This document shows, in pieces, positions 25,201 to 33,113 of a stretch of 64,000 bases of DNA (position 1 is the stretch's first letter; the number at the start of each line of letters is the position of its first letter). The notes below the pieces were generated by a model. It did no database searches, was not told the DNA's origin, and saw nothing but the letters and a program-made list of their open reading frames with translations. Source of the stretch: an uncultured Tenacibaculum sp. (GTDB lineage Bacteria > Bacteroidota > Bacteroidia > Flavobacteriales > Flavobacteriaceae). The translations under genes and the position numbers were made by a program. Location of the stretch: the NCBI RefSeq assembly GCF_947502995.1, contig NZ_CANNBW010000016.1, forward strand, positions 1-64,000. Direction: 5' to 3'.

Positions 25201-25975
25201 AGTTTTGGCTGTTGCAGCCATGGGTATGACTATTGTTTCTTGTAACAATAATCAAGTAAAAACAAAAGCAAGTTTAGATACATATATAGATACGGTAAGT
25301 TATGCTATTGGATTAAACACAGCAATGAGAATGAGTGTTGATGCAGCAGCAAAGGAGTTAGATCCAGATTTATATATTCAAGGATATTCTGAAGGAAGAG
25401 ATTCTTCGAACACAACTTTAATTGACAGAAAAGAAGCTGAGAAGATCATTAGTAGCTATTTCCAGAAGTTAAGAATGGATCAAATGAAGAAGAGAGAAGA
25501 GGATATGAAGAAAAAAGCTGAGGCTGATTTCAAAGAGTATAAAGAAGAAAATGAAAAATTCTTAGCAGAAAATAAATCAAAAGAAGGAGTTAAAACTACA
25601 GCTAGCGGATTACAATATAAAGTAATCAATGAAGGTAGTGGAGATGCACCTAAAGTTACAGATAAGGTAAAAGTTCACTATCACGGAGCTTTAATCGATG
25701 GAACAGTTTTCGATAGTACTATGGAACCTCAAAAAGATCCAGCTGAATTTGGAGTTACTCAAGTAATTAAAGGATGGACTGAAGGTTTACAATTAATGAA
25801 GCCAGGAGCAAAGTATAAATTCTTTATACCTCAAGAGTTAGCTTATGGTTACCAACAAAGAGGACCAGTTTTAAAGCCTTTTTCAACATTAGTATTTGAT
25901 GTAGAGTTATTAGAAGTTGTTCCTCCAGCACCATTAGGAGACGGACACACTAAAGGAGACGGACACGGTCACTAA
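25187..25975 (+). CDS. FKBP-type peptidyl-prolyl isomerase lipoprotein
   Basis: A 262-residue lipoprotein (lipobox IVSC, Cys19) with an N-terminal FkpA-like dimerisation segment (YIDTVSYAIGLNTAMRM, Lys/Glu-rich helix about 80-130) and an FKBP domain (about 140-245: GLQYKVINEGSG, KVHYHGALIDGTVFDST, FFIPQELAYGYQQRG). The C-terminus is a His/Gly-rich tail (HTKGDGHGH) that may bind metal. It is a periplasmic or outer-membrane-facing folding factor. The start overlaps the gldI end by 14 nt. Confidence 0.88.
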   Translation: MKLTKVLAVAAMGMTIVSCNNNQVKTKASLDTYIDTVSYAIGLNTAMRMSVDAAAKELDPDLYIQGYSEGRDSSNTTLIDRKEAEKIISSYFQKLRMDQMKKREEDMKKKAEADFKEYKEENEKFLAENKSKEGVKTTASGLQYKVINEGSGDAPKVTDKVKVHYHGALIDGTVFDSTMEPQKDPAEFGVTQVIKGWTEGLQLMKPGAKYKFFIPQELAYGYQQRGPVLKPFSTLVFDVELLEVVPPAPLGDGHTKGDGHGH

Positions 25976-25987
25976 TAAAAATATTAA

Positions 25988-26028
25988 AAAAGACATTGGT
26001 TATTTTTATCAATGTCTTTTCTTTTTTT
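25988..26028 (+). terminator. Hairpin terminator or attenuator before the fusion immunophilin
   Basis: AAAAGACATTG and CAATGTCTTTT pair over 11 bp with an 11-nt loop, followed by C and seven T. The T run ends only about 12 nt before the next same-strand start codon, so no promoter fits between; it may attenuate transcription of the downstream gene. Confidence 0.8.
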
Positions 26029-26039
26029 AATTTTAAAAT

Positions 26040-27095
26040 ATGAAATCAATAAAGTTTTTAATAGCATCATTAGTCGTAATTATATTTTCATCTTGTAAAA
26101 CTGTTAAGTATCCAGAATTAAAAGATGGGTTATATGCAGATATTCAAACCAATAAAGGTGATATTTTAATTAAGTTACATTCGGAAATTGTTCCAATGAC
26201 TGTAGCTAACTTTGTTTCTTTAGCAGAAGGAAATAACCCTAAAGTAACAGATTCTTTAAAAGGTAAACCTTTTTATGATGGAATTAAATTTCACAGAGTT
26301 ATTAAAAATTTTATGATTCAAGGAGGAGATCCTACAGGAACTGGAAGAGGTAGTGGAGGATATCGTTTTGATGATGAATTTCCTTTAAACGAAAAAGGAG
26401 AGTTAATCTTTAAACATGATAGCGCGGGAGTTTTGTCTATGGCAAATTCTGGTCCAGCTACAAATTCAGCTCAATTTTTTATTACACACAAAGAAACTCC
26501 TTGGTTAGATGGTAAACATTCTGTTTTTGGAAAAGTAACTTACGGACAAAATATTGTAGATACTATCGTACAAAATGATTTAATTAATAAAATTGAAATT
26601 ATTAGAGTAGGAAAAAAAGCTAAAGACTTTAATGCTCCAGAAGTTTTTCTTACAGAATTATCAAATTCAGAAGAGCGTAAAAAAGAAAGAGAAAGAAAAA
26701 TTAAAATAGCAAAAGAAAATCTAAAGAAAGAATTAGATTACTATAGCGCTATAACTACTAAATCTGGACTTAAAGTTGTTAAGATTAAGGAGACTTCAGG
26801 GAAAAAAGTTAATCCAGATTTACCAACAACAGTACATTATGTATTGTTAGATGATTTAGGTAATAAAATAGCTTCAAGTATAGACCAAAATCAGCCTTTT
26901 ACATTCACAATTAATGATCTTAATTATCCATTAATTGCAGGATGGAAAGAAGGTGCTGCTATGCTTAAAGAAGGTGAAAAAGCACGTCTTTTTATACCAA
27001 GTTATTTAGGATACGGTGAAGTTGGTCGTTTACCAGTAATTAAGCCGAATACAGATCTTATTTTTGAAATAGAAGTTCTTAAAGTTGGAAAATAG
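26040..27095 (+). CDS. Cyclophilin-FKBP fusion lipoprotein
   Basis: A dual-family peptidyl-prolyl isomerase of 351 residues. Signal peptide with lipobox IFSSC (Cys19); cyclophilin domain (about 30-195) with FHRVIKNFMIQGGDPTGTGRGSGGY and ANSGPATNSAQFFI; a charged Lys/Glu linker helix (about 208-235); and an FKBP domain (about 240-350) with TVHYVLLDDLGNKIASS and ARLFIPSYLGYG. Fusions of both immunophilin types are known from flavobacteria and some protists. With gldI and the FKBP lipoprotein it forms a run of three envelope PPIases. The hairpin just upstream may limit its expression. Confidence 0.9.
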   Translation: MKSIKFLIASLVVIIFSSCKTVKYPELKDGLYADIQTNKGDILIKLHSEIVPMTVANFVSLAEGNNPKVTDSLKGKPFYDGIKFHRVIKNFMIQGGDPTGTGRGSGGYRFDDEFPLNEKGELIFKHDSAGVLSMANSGPATNSAQFFITHKETPWLDGKHSVFGKVTYGQNIVDTIVQNDLINKIEIIRVGKKAKDFNAPEVFLTELSNSEERKKERERKIKIAKENLKKELDYYSAITTKSGLKVVKIKETSGKKVNPDLPTTVHYVLLDDLGNKIASSIDQNQPFTFTINDLNYPLIAGWKEGAAMLKEGEKARLFIPSYLGYGEVGRLPVIKPNTDLIFEIEVLKVGK

Positions 27096-27669
27096 TTTAC
27101 TCGATGCGCTTATAGAAAAAGACAAAGCGCTTTTAATTTATCTGAATAACCTAGGAAACGAGCAATGGGATAATTTATGGTTGTGGATTACACATCAATT
27201 TAATTGGATACCGTTATTTGTTGTAATACTAGGGTTGTTAGTATGGAAATTTGGTGTCAAGAAAACGTTATTCACTCTATTGTTTATTGCAATTTTTGTA
27301 GCTTTTTCTGATCAATTTACAAATTTCATTAAAAACTTAACAGGAAGAACTAGACCTTGTAATGCTGTAGAAATGCAAGAGTATTTAAGGCAATTTTCAT
27401 ACAAACCTAGAGGTAAAAGCTTTTGGTCAGGTCATGCTTCTTTATCAACAACATTTACAACTTTTATTATTCTATTATTACGTAAGAGAATAAAATATAT
27501 CTACATATTAATTTTATTTCCTTTAGTATTTGGATATAGTAGATTGTATTTAGGGGTTCATTATCCAATAGATGTTTCCACAGGATATGTTTCCGGAATT
27601 ATACTTGGAACGTTATTTTATAAGTTATACAAAATTATATTTCAAAAGATATTTAAAGAAACTTTATAA
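27085..27669 (+). CDS. PAP2 family phosphatase
   Basis: A 194-residue membrane phosphatase. The three PAP2 motifs are present: KNLTGRTRP, FWSGHAS (instead of PSGH) and SRLYLGVHYPIDVSTG. Family members dephosphorylate undecaprenyl pyrophosphate, phosphatidate or lipid A. The start is TTG at 27085, inside the end of the preceding gene (11-nt overlap); no in-frame ATG precedes the first motif. It has four to five hydrophobic helices. The last codons lie in a long inverted repeat that probably ends transcription. Confidence 0.88.
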   Translation: MENSLLDALIEKDKALLIYLNNLGNEQWDNLWLWITHQFNWIPLFVVILGLLVWKFGVKKTLFTLLFIAIFVAFSDQFTNFIKNLTGRTRPCNAVEMQEYLRQFSYKPRGKSFWSGHASLSTTFTTFIILLLRKRIKYIYILILFPLVFGYSRLYLGVHYPIDVSTGYVSGIILGTLFYKLYKIIFQKIFKETL

Positions 27670-27683
27670 GTTTCTTTAAATAT
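27649..27683. terminator. 16-bp inverted repeat, bidirectional terminator
   Basis: ATATTTAAAGAAACTT and AAGTTTCTTTAAATAT are perfect arms around a TAT loop, between the convergent PAP2 and GT39 genes; the left arm encodes the PAP2 C-terminus. Confidence 0.75.
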
Positions 27684-29324
27684 TTATTCTTGGTAAGAAC
27701 ATTTAGTCATGTTGCTAAATCTTAACGGAATTATTTTAGAATTGGTTGTTCCTGCTATTTGAATATGTGAAGGAGACCATTCTAATTTTGGAGTAGTAAA
27801 TACAATTGTATTGTCTATTAACTTTGCTTGAGTTACCTCTCTCTCTCTTTCGAATTTGAAAATGATATGAAGTTCTAAACCTTTAAGTTCAGAAATCAAT
27901 TCTTTATCATAAGAAACCTTAATAACTGATTCTCTTTCTTTATTTATTACGGGACTTTCTAAAGTAAATTCAGCTTTAGCTCTTTTGATATATCCGTTAG
28001 TATTGTGCTCAATATATAATAAACTTTTATTCTTTTTAAGAATAGAATCTGTAGCATTTCCACTTCTATCAAATGTTATGAGAGAAAACCTATCTAAATT
28101 AAAGTTCTGATTGTATTCATATAAATCATATTGATTTTTTCTACTTCTCCAAGAATTAATTTGAAAAGGTTTTTTACCAGAGTAAAACCAGTAAATAGAT
28201 GTGTTTTGATAAGAATTAAGAAATAAAGGAGTTGAACCTTTAAGTGCATTGTCTAGTTTTTGAACCCATTTTTTATTTCCATGCATTTCAAATTGTTTAG
28301 GTATAATTCCATCATTTGCAATAATAATTCGTAGCGTTATGGTTACAAATATTGTTATAAAAGCTAGAATTTTAAAAGCTTTTATTTTCTTAGGATTATC
28401 GATTAAATAATAAAATGGAATTATTACTAGAGGAATAGATATAGGAACAACCCATTGTGCTTGTACTCGACTTTTAAAAGAAGAAACAAAAAAGAAGATT
28501 GCAAATCCTAAAACTAGATAACGTAACGCTTTTTCAAACTGATCCTTTATTTTTAATCTTTTGAAAAAGGCTAAATAGACAATAGGAAAGGTAAGTCCAA
28601 TAATTGCGACAAGATTTAAAATATGATTTGTTGTATAATCAATTCTGTAACTTTTAGTATTTCTCTCAAATAAATGATATTTAATTGAAGCGAAATCATT
28701 AATATATTGCCAATATAAATGAGGAGAAAATAAGATGATTGTTGCTAATGTTGTTACCCAGATTCTCCAATCTTTTAATACTTTTAAATTCGAAAGTAAG
28801 ACAAAGAAAATAATTAGAACTGCATGATATTTACTGTATAGCATTCCAGCCATAGCTATGGCTAGAATAGCATAGCTACTGAAGTTATTTTTAGTGATGT
28901 ATTTTTTATATCCTAATAAAAAGAGAGAGAAAAAGAAAAGTAGAGGTGTATCAGGAACTGTTATGAATCCGTAAACATTAAATAATAATGTAGTGATTAT
29001 TAACAATAAAAACAACCAAGTAAATTCTCTTTTCTTGTGGTGTTGAATAAGCAACCAAACAAAATAAAAAGAAAAGGATAAAGATATCGCTGAGAAAAAG
29101 CGAACACTTAGTTCTCCAGAGCTAAAAAATAATTTTGAAATAGTTATCCATAAAGCTATCATTGGTGGATGATCAAAATACCCCCAATCTAAATTTTTAC
29201 TGTACGCCCAATAATATGCCTCGTCAGCCAATAACTCAGTAGAATACCCCTGAAGTATGTTAATTAACACTAAGAAAAATAAAAAAACAGGAACTGTATA
29301 TTTAGATTGTAGAATAGCTTTCAT
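27684..29324 (-). CDS. GT39-type integral membrane glycosyltransferase
   Basis: A 546-residue polytopic membrane protein of the PMT/ArnT group, using polyprenyl-phosphate sugars. The first periplasmic loop has the catalytic acidic motif LLADEAYYWAYSKNLDWGYFDHPP (Asp34, Glu35). About ten to eleven hydrophobic segments follow, then a soluble C-terminal domain (about 345-546). Substrates could be lipid A, glycoproteins or other envelope glycans. A perfect -7 element (TAGTTTTG, 29330-29337) precedes it, and a pair of palindromes lies upstream. Confidence 0.87.
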   Translation of the reverse strand: MKAILQSKYTVPVFLFFLVLINILQGYSTELLADEAYYWAYSKNLDWGYFDHPPMIALWITISKLFFSSGELSVRFFSAISLSFSFYFVWLLIQHHKKREFTWLFLLLIITTLLFNVYGFITVPDTPLLFFFSLFLLGYKKYITKNNFSSYAILAIAMAGMLYSKYHAVLIIFFVLLSNLKVLKDWRIWVTTLATIILFSPHLYWQYINDFASIKYHLFERNTKSYRIDYTTNHILNLVAIIGLTFPIVYLAFFKRLKIKDQFEKALRYLVLGFAIFFFVSSFKSRVQAQWVVPISIPLVIIPFYYLIDNPKKIKAFKILAFITIFVTITLRIIIANDGIIPKQFEMHGNKKWVQKLDNALKGSTPLFLNSYQNTSIYWFYSGKKPFQINSWRSRKNQYDLYEYNQNFNLDRFSLITFDRSGNATDSILKKNKSLLYIEHNTNGYIKRAKAEFTLESPVINKERESVIKVSYDKELISELKGLELHIIFKFEREREVTQAKLIDNTIVFTTPKLEWSPSHIQIAGTTNSKIIPLRFSNMTKCSYQE

Positions 29325-29329
29325 TCAAG

Positions 29330-29337
29330 CAAAACTA
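29330..29337 (-). promoter_or_regulatory. -7 element of the GT39 gene
   Basis: TAGTTTTG on the minus strand, exact TAnnTTTG, five nt before the start codon, so the message would be nearly leaderless. The expected -33 position (19-nt spacing) falls on a TAGG-N7-CCTA palindrome rather than on TTTG. Confidence 0.5.
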
Positions 29338-29356
29338 AAAAAATAAAGTACGTTTT

Positions 29357-29394
29357 TAGGAGAATCACCTATAGTTTTTTAGGTTAAATACCTA
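29357..29394. promoter_or_regulatory. Tandem TAGG-N7-CCTA palindromes, candidate operator
   Basis: Two copies of TAGG-N7-CCTA lie at 29357-29371 and 29380-29394, 23 bp centre to centre, between divergent genes. The second is part of a longer repeat TTTTAGGT/ACCTAAAA. Each copy covers the -33 position of one of the two divergent promoters (-7 elements at 29330-29337 and 29406-29413). Confidence 0.5.
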
Positions 29395-29405
29395 AAAGTT
29401 GGTAG

Positions 29406-29413
29406 TAATTTTG
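29406..29413 (+). promoter_or_regulatory. -7 element of the DUF6588 gene
   Basis: TAATTTTG, exact TAnnTTTG, 45 nt before the start codon; no TTTG at -33, where a palindrome lies instead. Confidence 0.45.
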
Positions 29414-29458
29414 AAGATAGTTTTTATATTTTTACAAAAACTAACAATACGATTAACA

Positions 29459-30481
29459 ATGAAGAAGTTCTTATTATCACTTTTTGTATGTTCTACAATT
29501 AGTTCATTTTCACAAGAGTTAGAGACAATATTATTAGCCAGAGAAGATGCTGCTAAAATAACAGATGCTTATTTACAACCAGCATTCAAAGGTTTTATAT
29601 TTAGTATGAATAACGGATGGTATCATACAGCAAAAGTGCATAAGAAATTTGGTTTTGATATTACAATAGGGGCTAGTGCTTCTTTAGTTCCAGAAAAAGA
29701 AGAGATTTTTGATTTATCTGCTATTGGATTATCAAATTCAACAACTTTTGATAGAAATATGACTCCAACTGTAGCAGGAGATTCAAATACACCTGCTACA
29801 ATAACATATCAATCTACTGTTGCGGGTCAAAATGTTTCGGCTAATTTTCAAATGCCTAATGGAGTAAAAGAAGATTTACCATTAAACTCAGTTCCAGCTC
29901 CATCTATTCAAGTTGGTATTGGTTTGCCATTTAAACTAGATGCAATGGTTCGATATACACCTAAAGTAGGTTCAGATGACGTGAAAGGAAGTGTCTTTGG
30001 TATTGGTTTGAAAAAGGAAATAACAGATTGGTTAGGGATAGTAGGAAAAACACCATTACATATTTCAATATTAGCGGCTTATTCTAATATGAATGTAGAT
30101 TATGTAATTGGAGATGTAAATGAGCAAGAAATCTCTACTCGTAATGCTTTAACAGAGTTCAGACTTAATGCTTATACTTTTCAAGCAATAGCTTCTTTAA
30201 ATTTACCTATTATTAATTTTTATGGAGGTGTAGGTTTTAACTCAGGAAGTACAAATCTAAATATGTTAGGAGAGTATACTTTAAGATATAATACGGGAAA
30301 TCCTCTTTTACCAAACGTACAAGAAACAGTTACAGATCCATTTTCTTTAGAGCAAGATGCAAGTAGTTTTAATGCTACTGTAGGAGCTAGAATTAGTTTA
30401 GGATTCTTTAAAATATTTGGAAGTTATACACTGCAAGAATACAGTTCGTTAAATGCTGGTATTGCTTTTAGTTTTAGATAA
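29459..30481 (+). CDS. DUF6588-like outer membrane protein
   Basis: A 340-residue exported protein, predicted outer-membrane beta barrel. I choose the ATG at 29459, where MKKFLLSLFVCSTISSFSQ forms a signal peptide. AYLQPAFKGFIFSMNNGWYHTAKVHKKFGFDITIG and the alternating amphipathic strands up to the last residues (YSSLNAGIAFSFR, ending in Phe-Arg near the barrel end) resemble DUF6588 proteins of Bacteroidota. The function is unknown. It is a single-gene unit with a strong terminator. Confidence 0.78.
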   Translation: MKKFLLSLFVCSTISSFSQELETILLAREDAAKITDAYLQPAFKGFIFSMNNGWYHTAKVHKKFGFDITIGASASLVPEKEEIFDLSAIGLSNSTTFDRNMTPTVAGDSNTPATITYQSTVAGQNVSANFQMPNGVKEDLPLNSVPAPSIQVGIGLPFKLDAMVRYTPKVGSDDVKGSVFGIGLKKEITDWLGIVGKTPLHISILAAYSNMNVDYVIGDVNEQEISTRNALTEFRLNAYTFQAIASLNLPIINFYGGVGFNSGSTNLNMLGEYTLRYNTGNPLLPNVQETVTDPFSLEQDASSFNATVGARISLGFFKIFGSYTLQEYSSLNAGIAFSFR

Positions 30482-30505
30482 ATAACAGAACGAAAATATA
30501 CTTTT

Positions 30506-30533
30506 AAAAGCCTAGGGAAACCCTAGGCTTTTT
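30506..30533 (+). terminator. Terminator after the DUF6588 gene
   Basis: AAAAGCCTAGGG and CCCTAGGCTTTT pair over 12 bp around an AAA loop, followed by T. Confidence 0.93.
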
Positions 30534-30582
30534 GTTATTCAATTATTTAGTTAACTTAGCATCGAATAACATAAAATCAATT

Positions 30583-31341
30583 ATGAAGACAAAATTTTTA
30601 TTAATTACATTATCATTAATTACTTTTTTAGGGTACAGCCAAGAAGAGAAAAAAGATAAAAAAGAAGGTAACGGAAAAGATTTATTTGATAAAGTCTACA
30701 ATCGCTATTCAGGGAAGAAAAAATCTATTGTTGTTCTTAAAGATGGAACTAGAATAGAAGGGTTTAAGAAAGATGTAGATAGAAAGAAAGGACAGATTTA
30801 TTATATTAAATTAAAAGAAGAAAAATCAGGAAAAAAAATAAAGTTAGATTCTGATGAAATTAAAGAAATGTATCTTTATCCAAGTGGATTCGAAAAATTC
30901 ACAAAATCTTGGAGACATGTATATGATGTTCGTCAATGGGAAAGATCAGATATGGATAATGATGTAATCAACCAGGGATATATTTATTTCAAGAATCAAA
31001 AAGTATCATTAAAAAACAGAAAGAAGGAGAAAGAATATATGATGCAATTAATAAATCCAACTTTTAGTAAGTATATAGAAGTTTTTGGAGATCCAAATGC
31101 TAAAGAAACTACTAAATTAGGTGCTTTTGGTTTTAACGTTGCAGGTGGTTTAGCTAAATCTTATTATGTGAAAAAAGATGGTAAAATCTTTTGGTTACGT
31201 AAGAAAGATTTAGATGATAAATACGAAGAGTTATTTGGTGATTGTAAAGAGTTCATGGAGAAAAATCCAGTTAAGAAGATAAAGTGGCGTTATTTTAGTC
31301 AATATGTATTAGACTATACAAAAATGAAAGCTAAAGAATAA
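30583..31341 (+). CDS. Secreted protein of unknown function
   Basis: A 252-residue exported protein. The ATG at 30583 starts a signal peptide (MKTKFLLITLSLITFLGYSQ). The frame is open further up into the preceding terminator, which argues against an earlier start. The mature protein is very rich in Lys and Glu; an early part (VVLKDGTRIEGFKKDVDRKKGQIYYIKL) resembles the SH3-like strand pattern seen in many flavobacterial surface proteins. I do not recognise the rest. No lipobox or sorting domain. It lies alone, upstream of mdh, separated from it by a terminator. Confidence 0.7.
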   Translation: MKTKFLLITLSLITFLGYSQEEKKDKKEGNGKDLFDKVYNRYSGKKKSIVVLKDGTRIEGFKKDVDRKKGQIYYIKLKEEKSGKKIKLDSDEIKEMYLYPSGFEKFTKSWRHVYDVRQWERSDMDNDVINQGYIYFKNQKVSLKNRKKEKEYMMQLINPTFSKYIEVFGDPNAKETTKLGAFGFNVAGGLAKSYYVKKDGKIFWLRKKDLDDKYEELFGDCKEFMEKNPVKKIKWRYFSQYVLDYTKMKAKE

Positions 31342-31365
31342 TACTCTAAAATAAATTATAAAAAC

Positions 31366-31400
31366 AAAAACTCATGGTCATTTCCATGAGTTTTTGCTTT
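31366..31400 (+). terminator. Terminator before mdh
   Basis: AAAAACTCATGG and CCATGAGTTTTT pair over 12 bp with loop TCATTT, followed by GCTTTT. Confidence 0.9.
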
Positions 31401-31420
31401 TATTTCATTTCGTAAATAGC

Positions 31421-31428
31421 TATTTTTG
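31421..31428 (+). promoter_or_regulatory. mdh promoter -7 element
   Basis: TATTTTTG, exact TAnnTTTG, 39 nt before the mdh start codon. TTTT lies 19 nt upstream and a TTTG 24 nt upstream. Confidence 0.5.
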
Positions 31429-31467
31429 CTCATCTTAGATTATTAATTTTCAATAAAAATATATAAA

Positions 31468-32394
31468 ATGAAAGTAACAGTTGTTGGAGCAGGTGCCGTA
31501 GGTGCAAGTTGTGCTGAGTACATTGCGATTAAAAATTTCGCTTCAGAAGTAGTATTAGTAGATATTAAAGAAGGTTTTGCTGAAGGTAAAGCAATGGACT
31601 TAATGCAAACTGCTTCTTTAAACGGATTCGATACTAAAATCGTAGGAACTACAGGAGATTACAGCAAAACTGCAGGTTCAGACATCTGTGTTATTACTTC
31701 TGGTATCGCTCGTAAGCCAGGAATGTCTCGTGATGAATTATTAGGAATTAACGCTGGTATTGTAAAATCAGTTTCTTCTAGTTTAATTGAGCATTCTCCA
31801 AATACAATTATCATCGTAGTATCTAATCCAATGGATACTATGACATATTTAGTTCATAAAACTACTGGATTACCAAAGAATAGAATTATTGGTATGGGAG
31901 GAGCTTTAGATTCTGCTCGTTTCAAGTACAGATTAGCTGAAGCTTTAGAAGCACCAATTTCTGATGTAGACGGAATGGTAATTGGAGGTCACTCTGATAA
32001 AGGTATGGTTCCATTAACTCGTTTGGCTACTCGTAACTCTGTTCCAGTTTCTGAATTCTTATCAGAAGAAAGATTAGAGCAAGTAAAGCAAGATACTAAA
32101 GTTGGTGGTGCTACATTAACTGGATTATTAGGTACTTCTGCTTGGTATGCTCCAGGTGCTGCTGTATCAGGTTTAGTTCAAGCAATTGCTTGTGATCAAA
32201 AGAAGATTTATCCATGTTCTGCTTTATTAGATGGAGAGTACGGTTTATCTGATTTATGTATCGGAGTTCCTGTAGTGTTAGGAAGAAATGGTATCGAAAG
32301 TATAGTAGAAATTAACTTAAGTGATGCTGAAAAAGAACACTTAGCTGCTTCTGCTGATGCTGTAAAAACAAATAATGCAAACTTAGAATTATAA
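31468..32394 (+). CDS. mdh: Malate dehydrogenase
   Basis: TCA-cycle enzyme that oxidises malate to oxaloacetate with NAD. The 308-residue protein is of the lactate-dehydrogenase-like (MDH type 3) group: NAD-binding VVGAGAVGASCAEYIA (about 5-20), Asp at the end of the second strand (VVLVDIKEG), the loop Arg region GIARKPGMSRDELL, VSNPMDTMTYL, and the catalytic His in VIGGHSDKGMVPL. It has its own promoter and terminator. Confidence 0.96.
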   Translation: MKVTVVGAGAVGASCAEYIAIKNFASEVVLVDIKEGFAEGKAMDLMQTASLNGFDTKIVGTTGDYSKTAGSDICVITSGIARKPGMSRDELLGINAGIVKSVSSSLIEHSPNTIIIVVSNPMDTMTYLVHKTTGLPKNRIIGMGGALDSARFKYRLAEALEAPISDVDGMVIGGHSDKGMVPLTRLATRNSVPVSEFLSEERLEQVKQDTKVGGATLTGLLGTSAWYAPGAAVSGLVQAIACDQKKIYPCSALLDGEYGLSDLCIGVPVVLGRNGIESIVEINLSDAEKEHLAASADAVKTNNANLEL

Positions 32395-32416
32395 TAAATT
32401 TTAAGTGGACAATATT

Positions 32417-32447
32417 AAAAAGCAATCTCATTTGAGATTGCTTTTTT
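32417..32447 (+). terminator. mdh terminator
   Basis: AAAAAGCAATCTC and GAGATTGCTTTTT pair over 13 bp around a 4-nt loop. A TTTG-N17-TATCTTAG sequence starting in this hairpin (32431-32459) may be the promoter of the next gene. Confidence 0.9.
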
Positions 32448-32476
32448 GTTTTATCTTAGTAATAAAATTTTCGAAA

Positions 32477-32962
32477 GTGAGTGTAATTTATAGAAAAGTA
32501 AAGTTAGAAGACAATCCATTCTTAGCAAAGGTAATTCGCAATACAATTGAAGAGTTCGATGCACCAAGAACAGGAACTGTGTATTCAGATGAGTCTACAG
32601 ATAATTTGTTTGAATTGTTCAATATCCCAAAAGCAATTTTATGGGTTGCAGAACTAGATGGAAAAGCTGTAGGTTGTTGTGGTATTTATCCTACAGATGG
32701 TTTAGAAGAAGGAGTTTGTGAATTGGTAAAGTTTTATATTTCTACTTCTGTTAGAGGAAAAGGTATAGGTAAAGAATTAATGTTGAAAAGTATTGATTCT
32801 GCCAAAGAATTAGGGTATACAAATGTTTATTTAGAAAGTTTGCCACATTTTTCTAAGGCAATAGCTATGTATGAAGAATCTGGATTTAAAACTTTAGATA
32901 CACAATTAGGGAATTCTGGACATTCAAGTTGTAATGTTTGGATGTTAAAAGAACTGAAGTAA
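32477..32962 (+). CDS. GNAT N-acetyltransferase
   Basis: A 162-residue acetyltransferase. The acetyl-CoA motif is VKFYISTSVRGKGIGKELMLKSIDSAKELGY, with the later LESLPHFSKAIAMYEESGF. I choose the GTG at 32477 (VSVIYRKVKLEDN): the longer open frame runs through the mdh terminator, and its extra residues do not resemble the family. The substrate is unknown; the FVNDTTI-like opening of the PhnO/RimI group is only loosely matched (VIRNTIEEFDAP). It is a single-gene unit ended by the hairpin at 33086. Confidence 0.8.
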   Translation: MSVIYRKVKLEDNPFLAKVIRNTIEEFDAPRTGTVYSDESTDNLFELFNIPKAILWVAELDGKAVGCCGIYPTDGLEEGVCELVKFYISTSVRGKGIGKELMLKSIDSAKELGYTNVYLESLPHFSKAIAMYEESGFKTLDTQLGNSGHSSCNVWMLKELK

Positions 32963-33085
32963 GTAACTATAAATGTGAAAGAAATGTTAAAGTCAAAAAG
33001 GTTTTGTAAGAAGGTAGATAAAGCTCCGTCTACATTGCCAGAGACGTATTTAAAGTTTCTTTTTCATAGTTTTTCATAGCAATTT

Positions 33086-33113
33086 CCCGCTTCTACTTTG
33101 AAGCGGGTTTTTT
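33086..33113 (+). terminator. Terminator of the GNAT gene, overlapping the opposing glycosyltransferase end
   Basis: CCCGCTTC and GAAGCGGG pair over 8 bp with loop TACTTT, followed by TTTTTTATTT on the plus strand. The minus-strand glycosyltransferase ends in the same bases (codons for KKPASK). There is no T run on the minus-strand exit, so it acts in one direction. Confidence 0.85.

Noticed and set aside
32984..33079. A 31-codon plus-strand ORF after the GNAT gene.
   Set aside because: No recognisable composition or motif, and it lies between the GNAT stop and its terminator; more likely 3' untranslated sequence.
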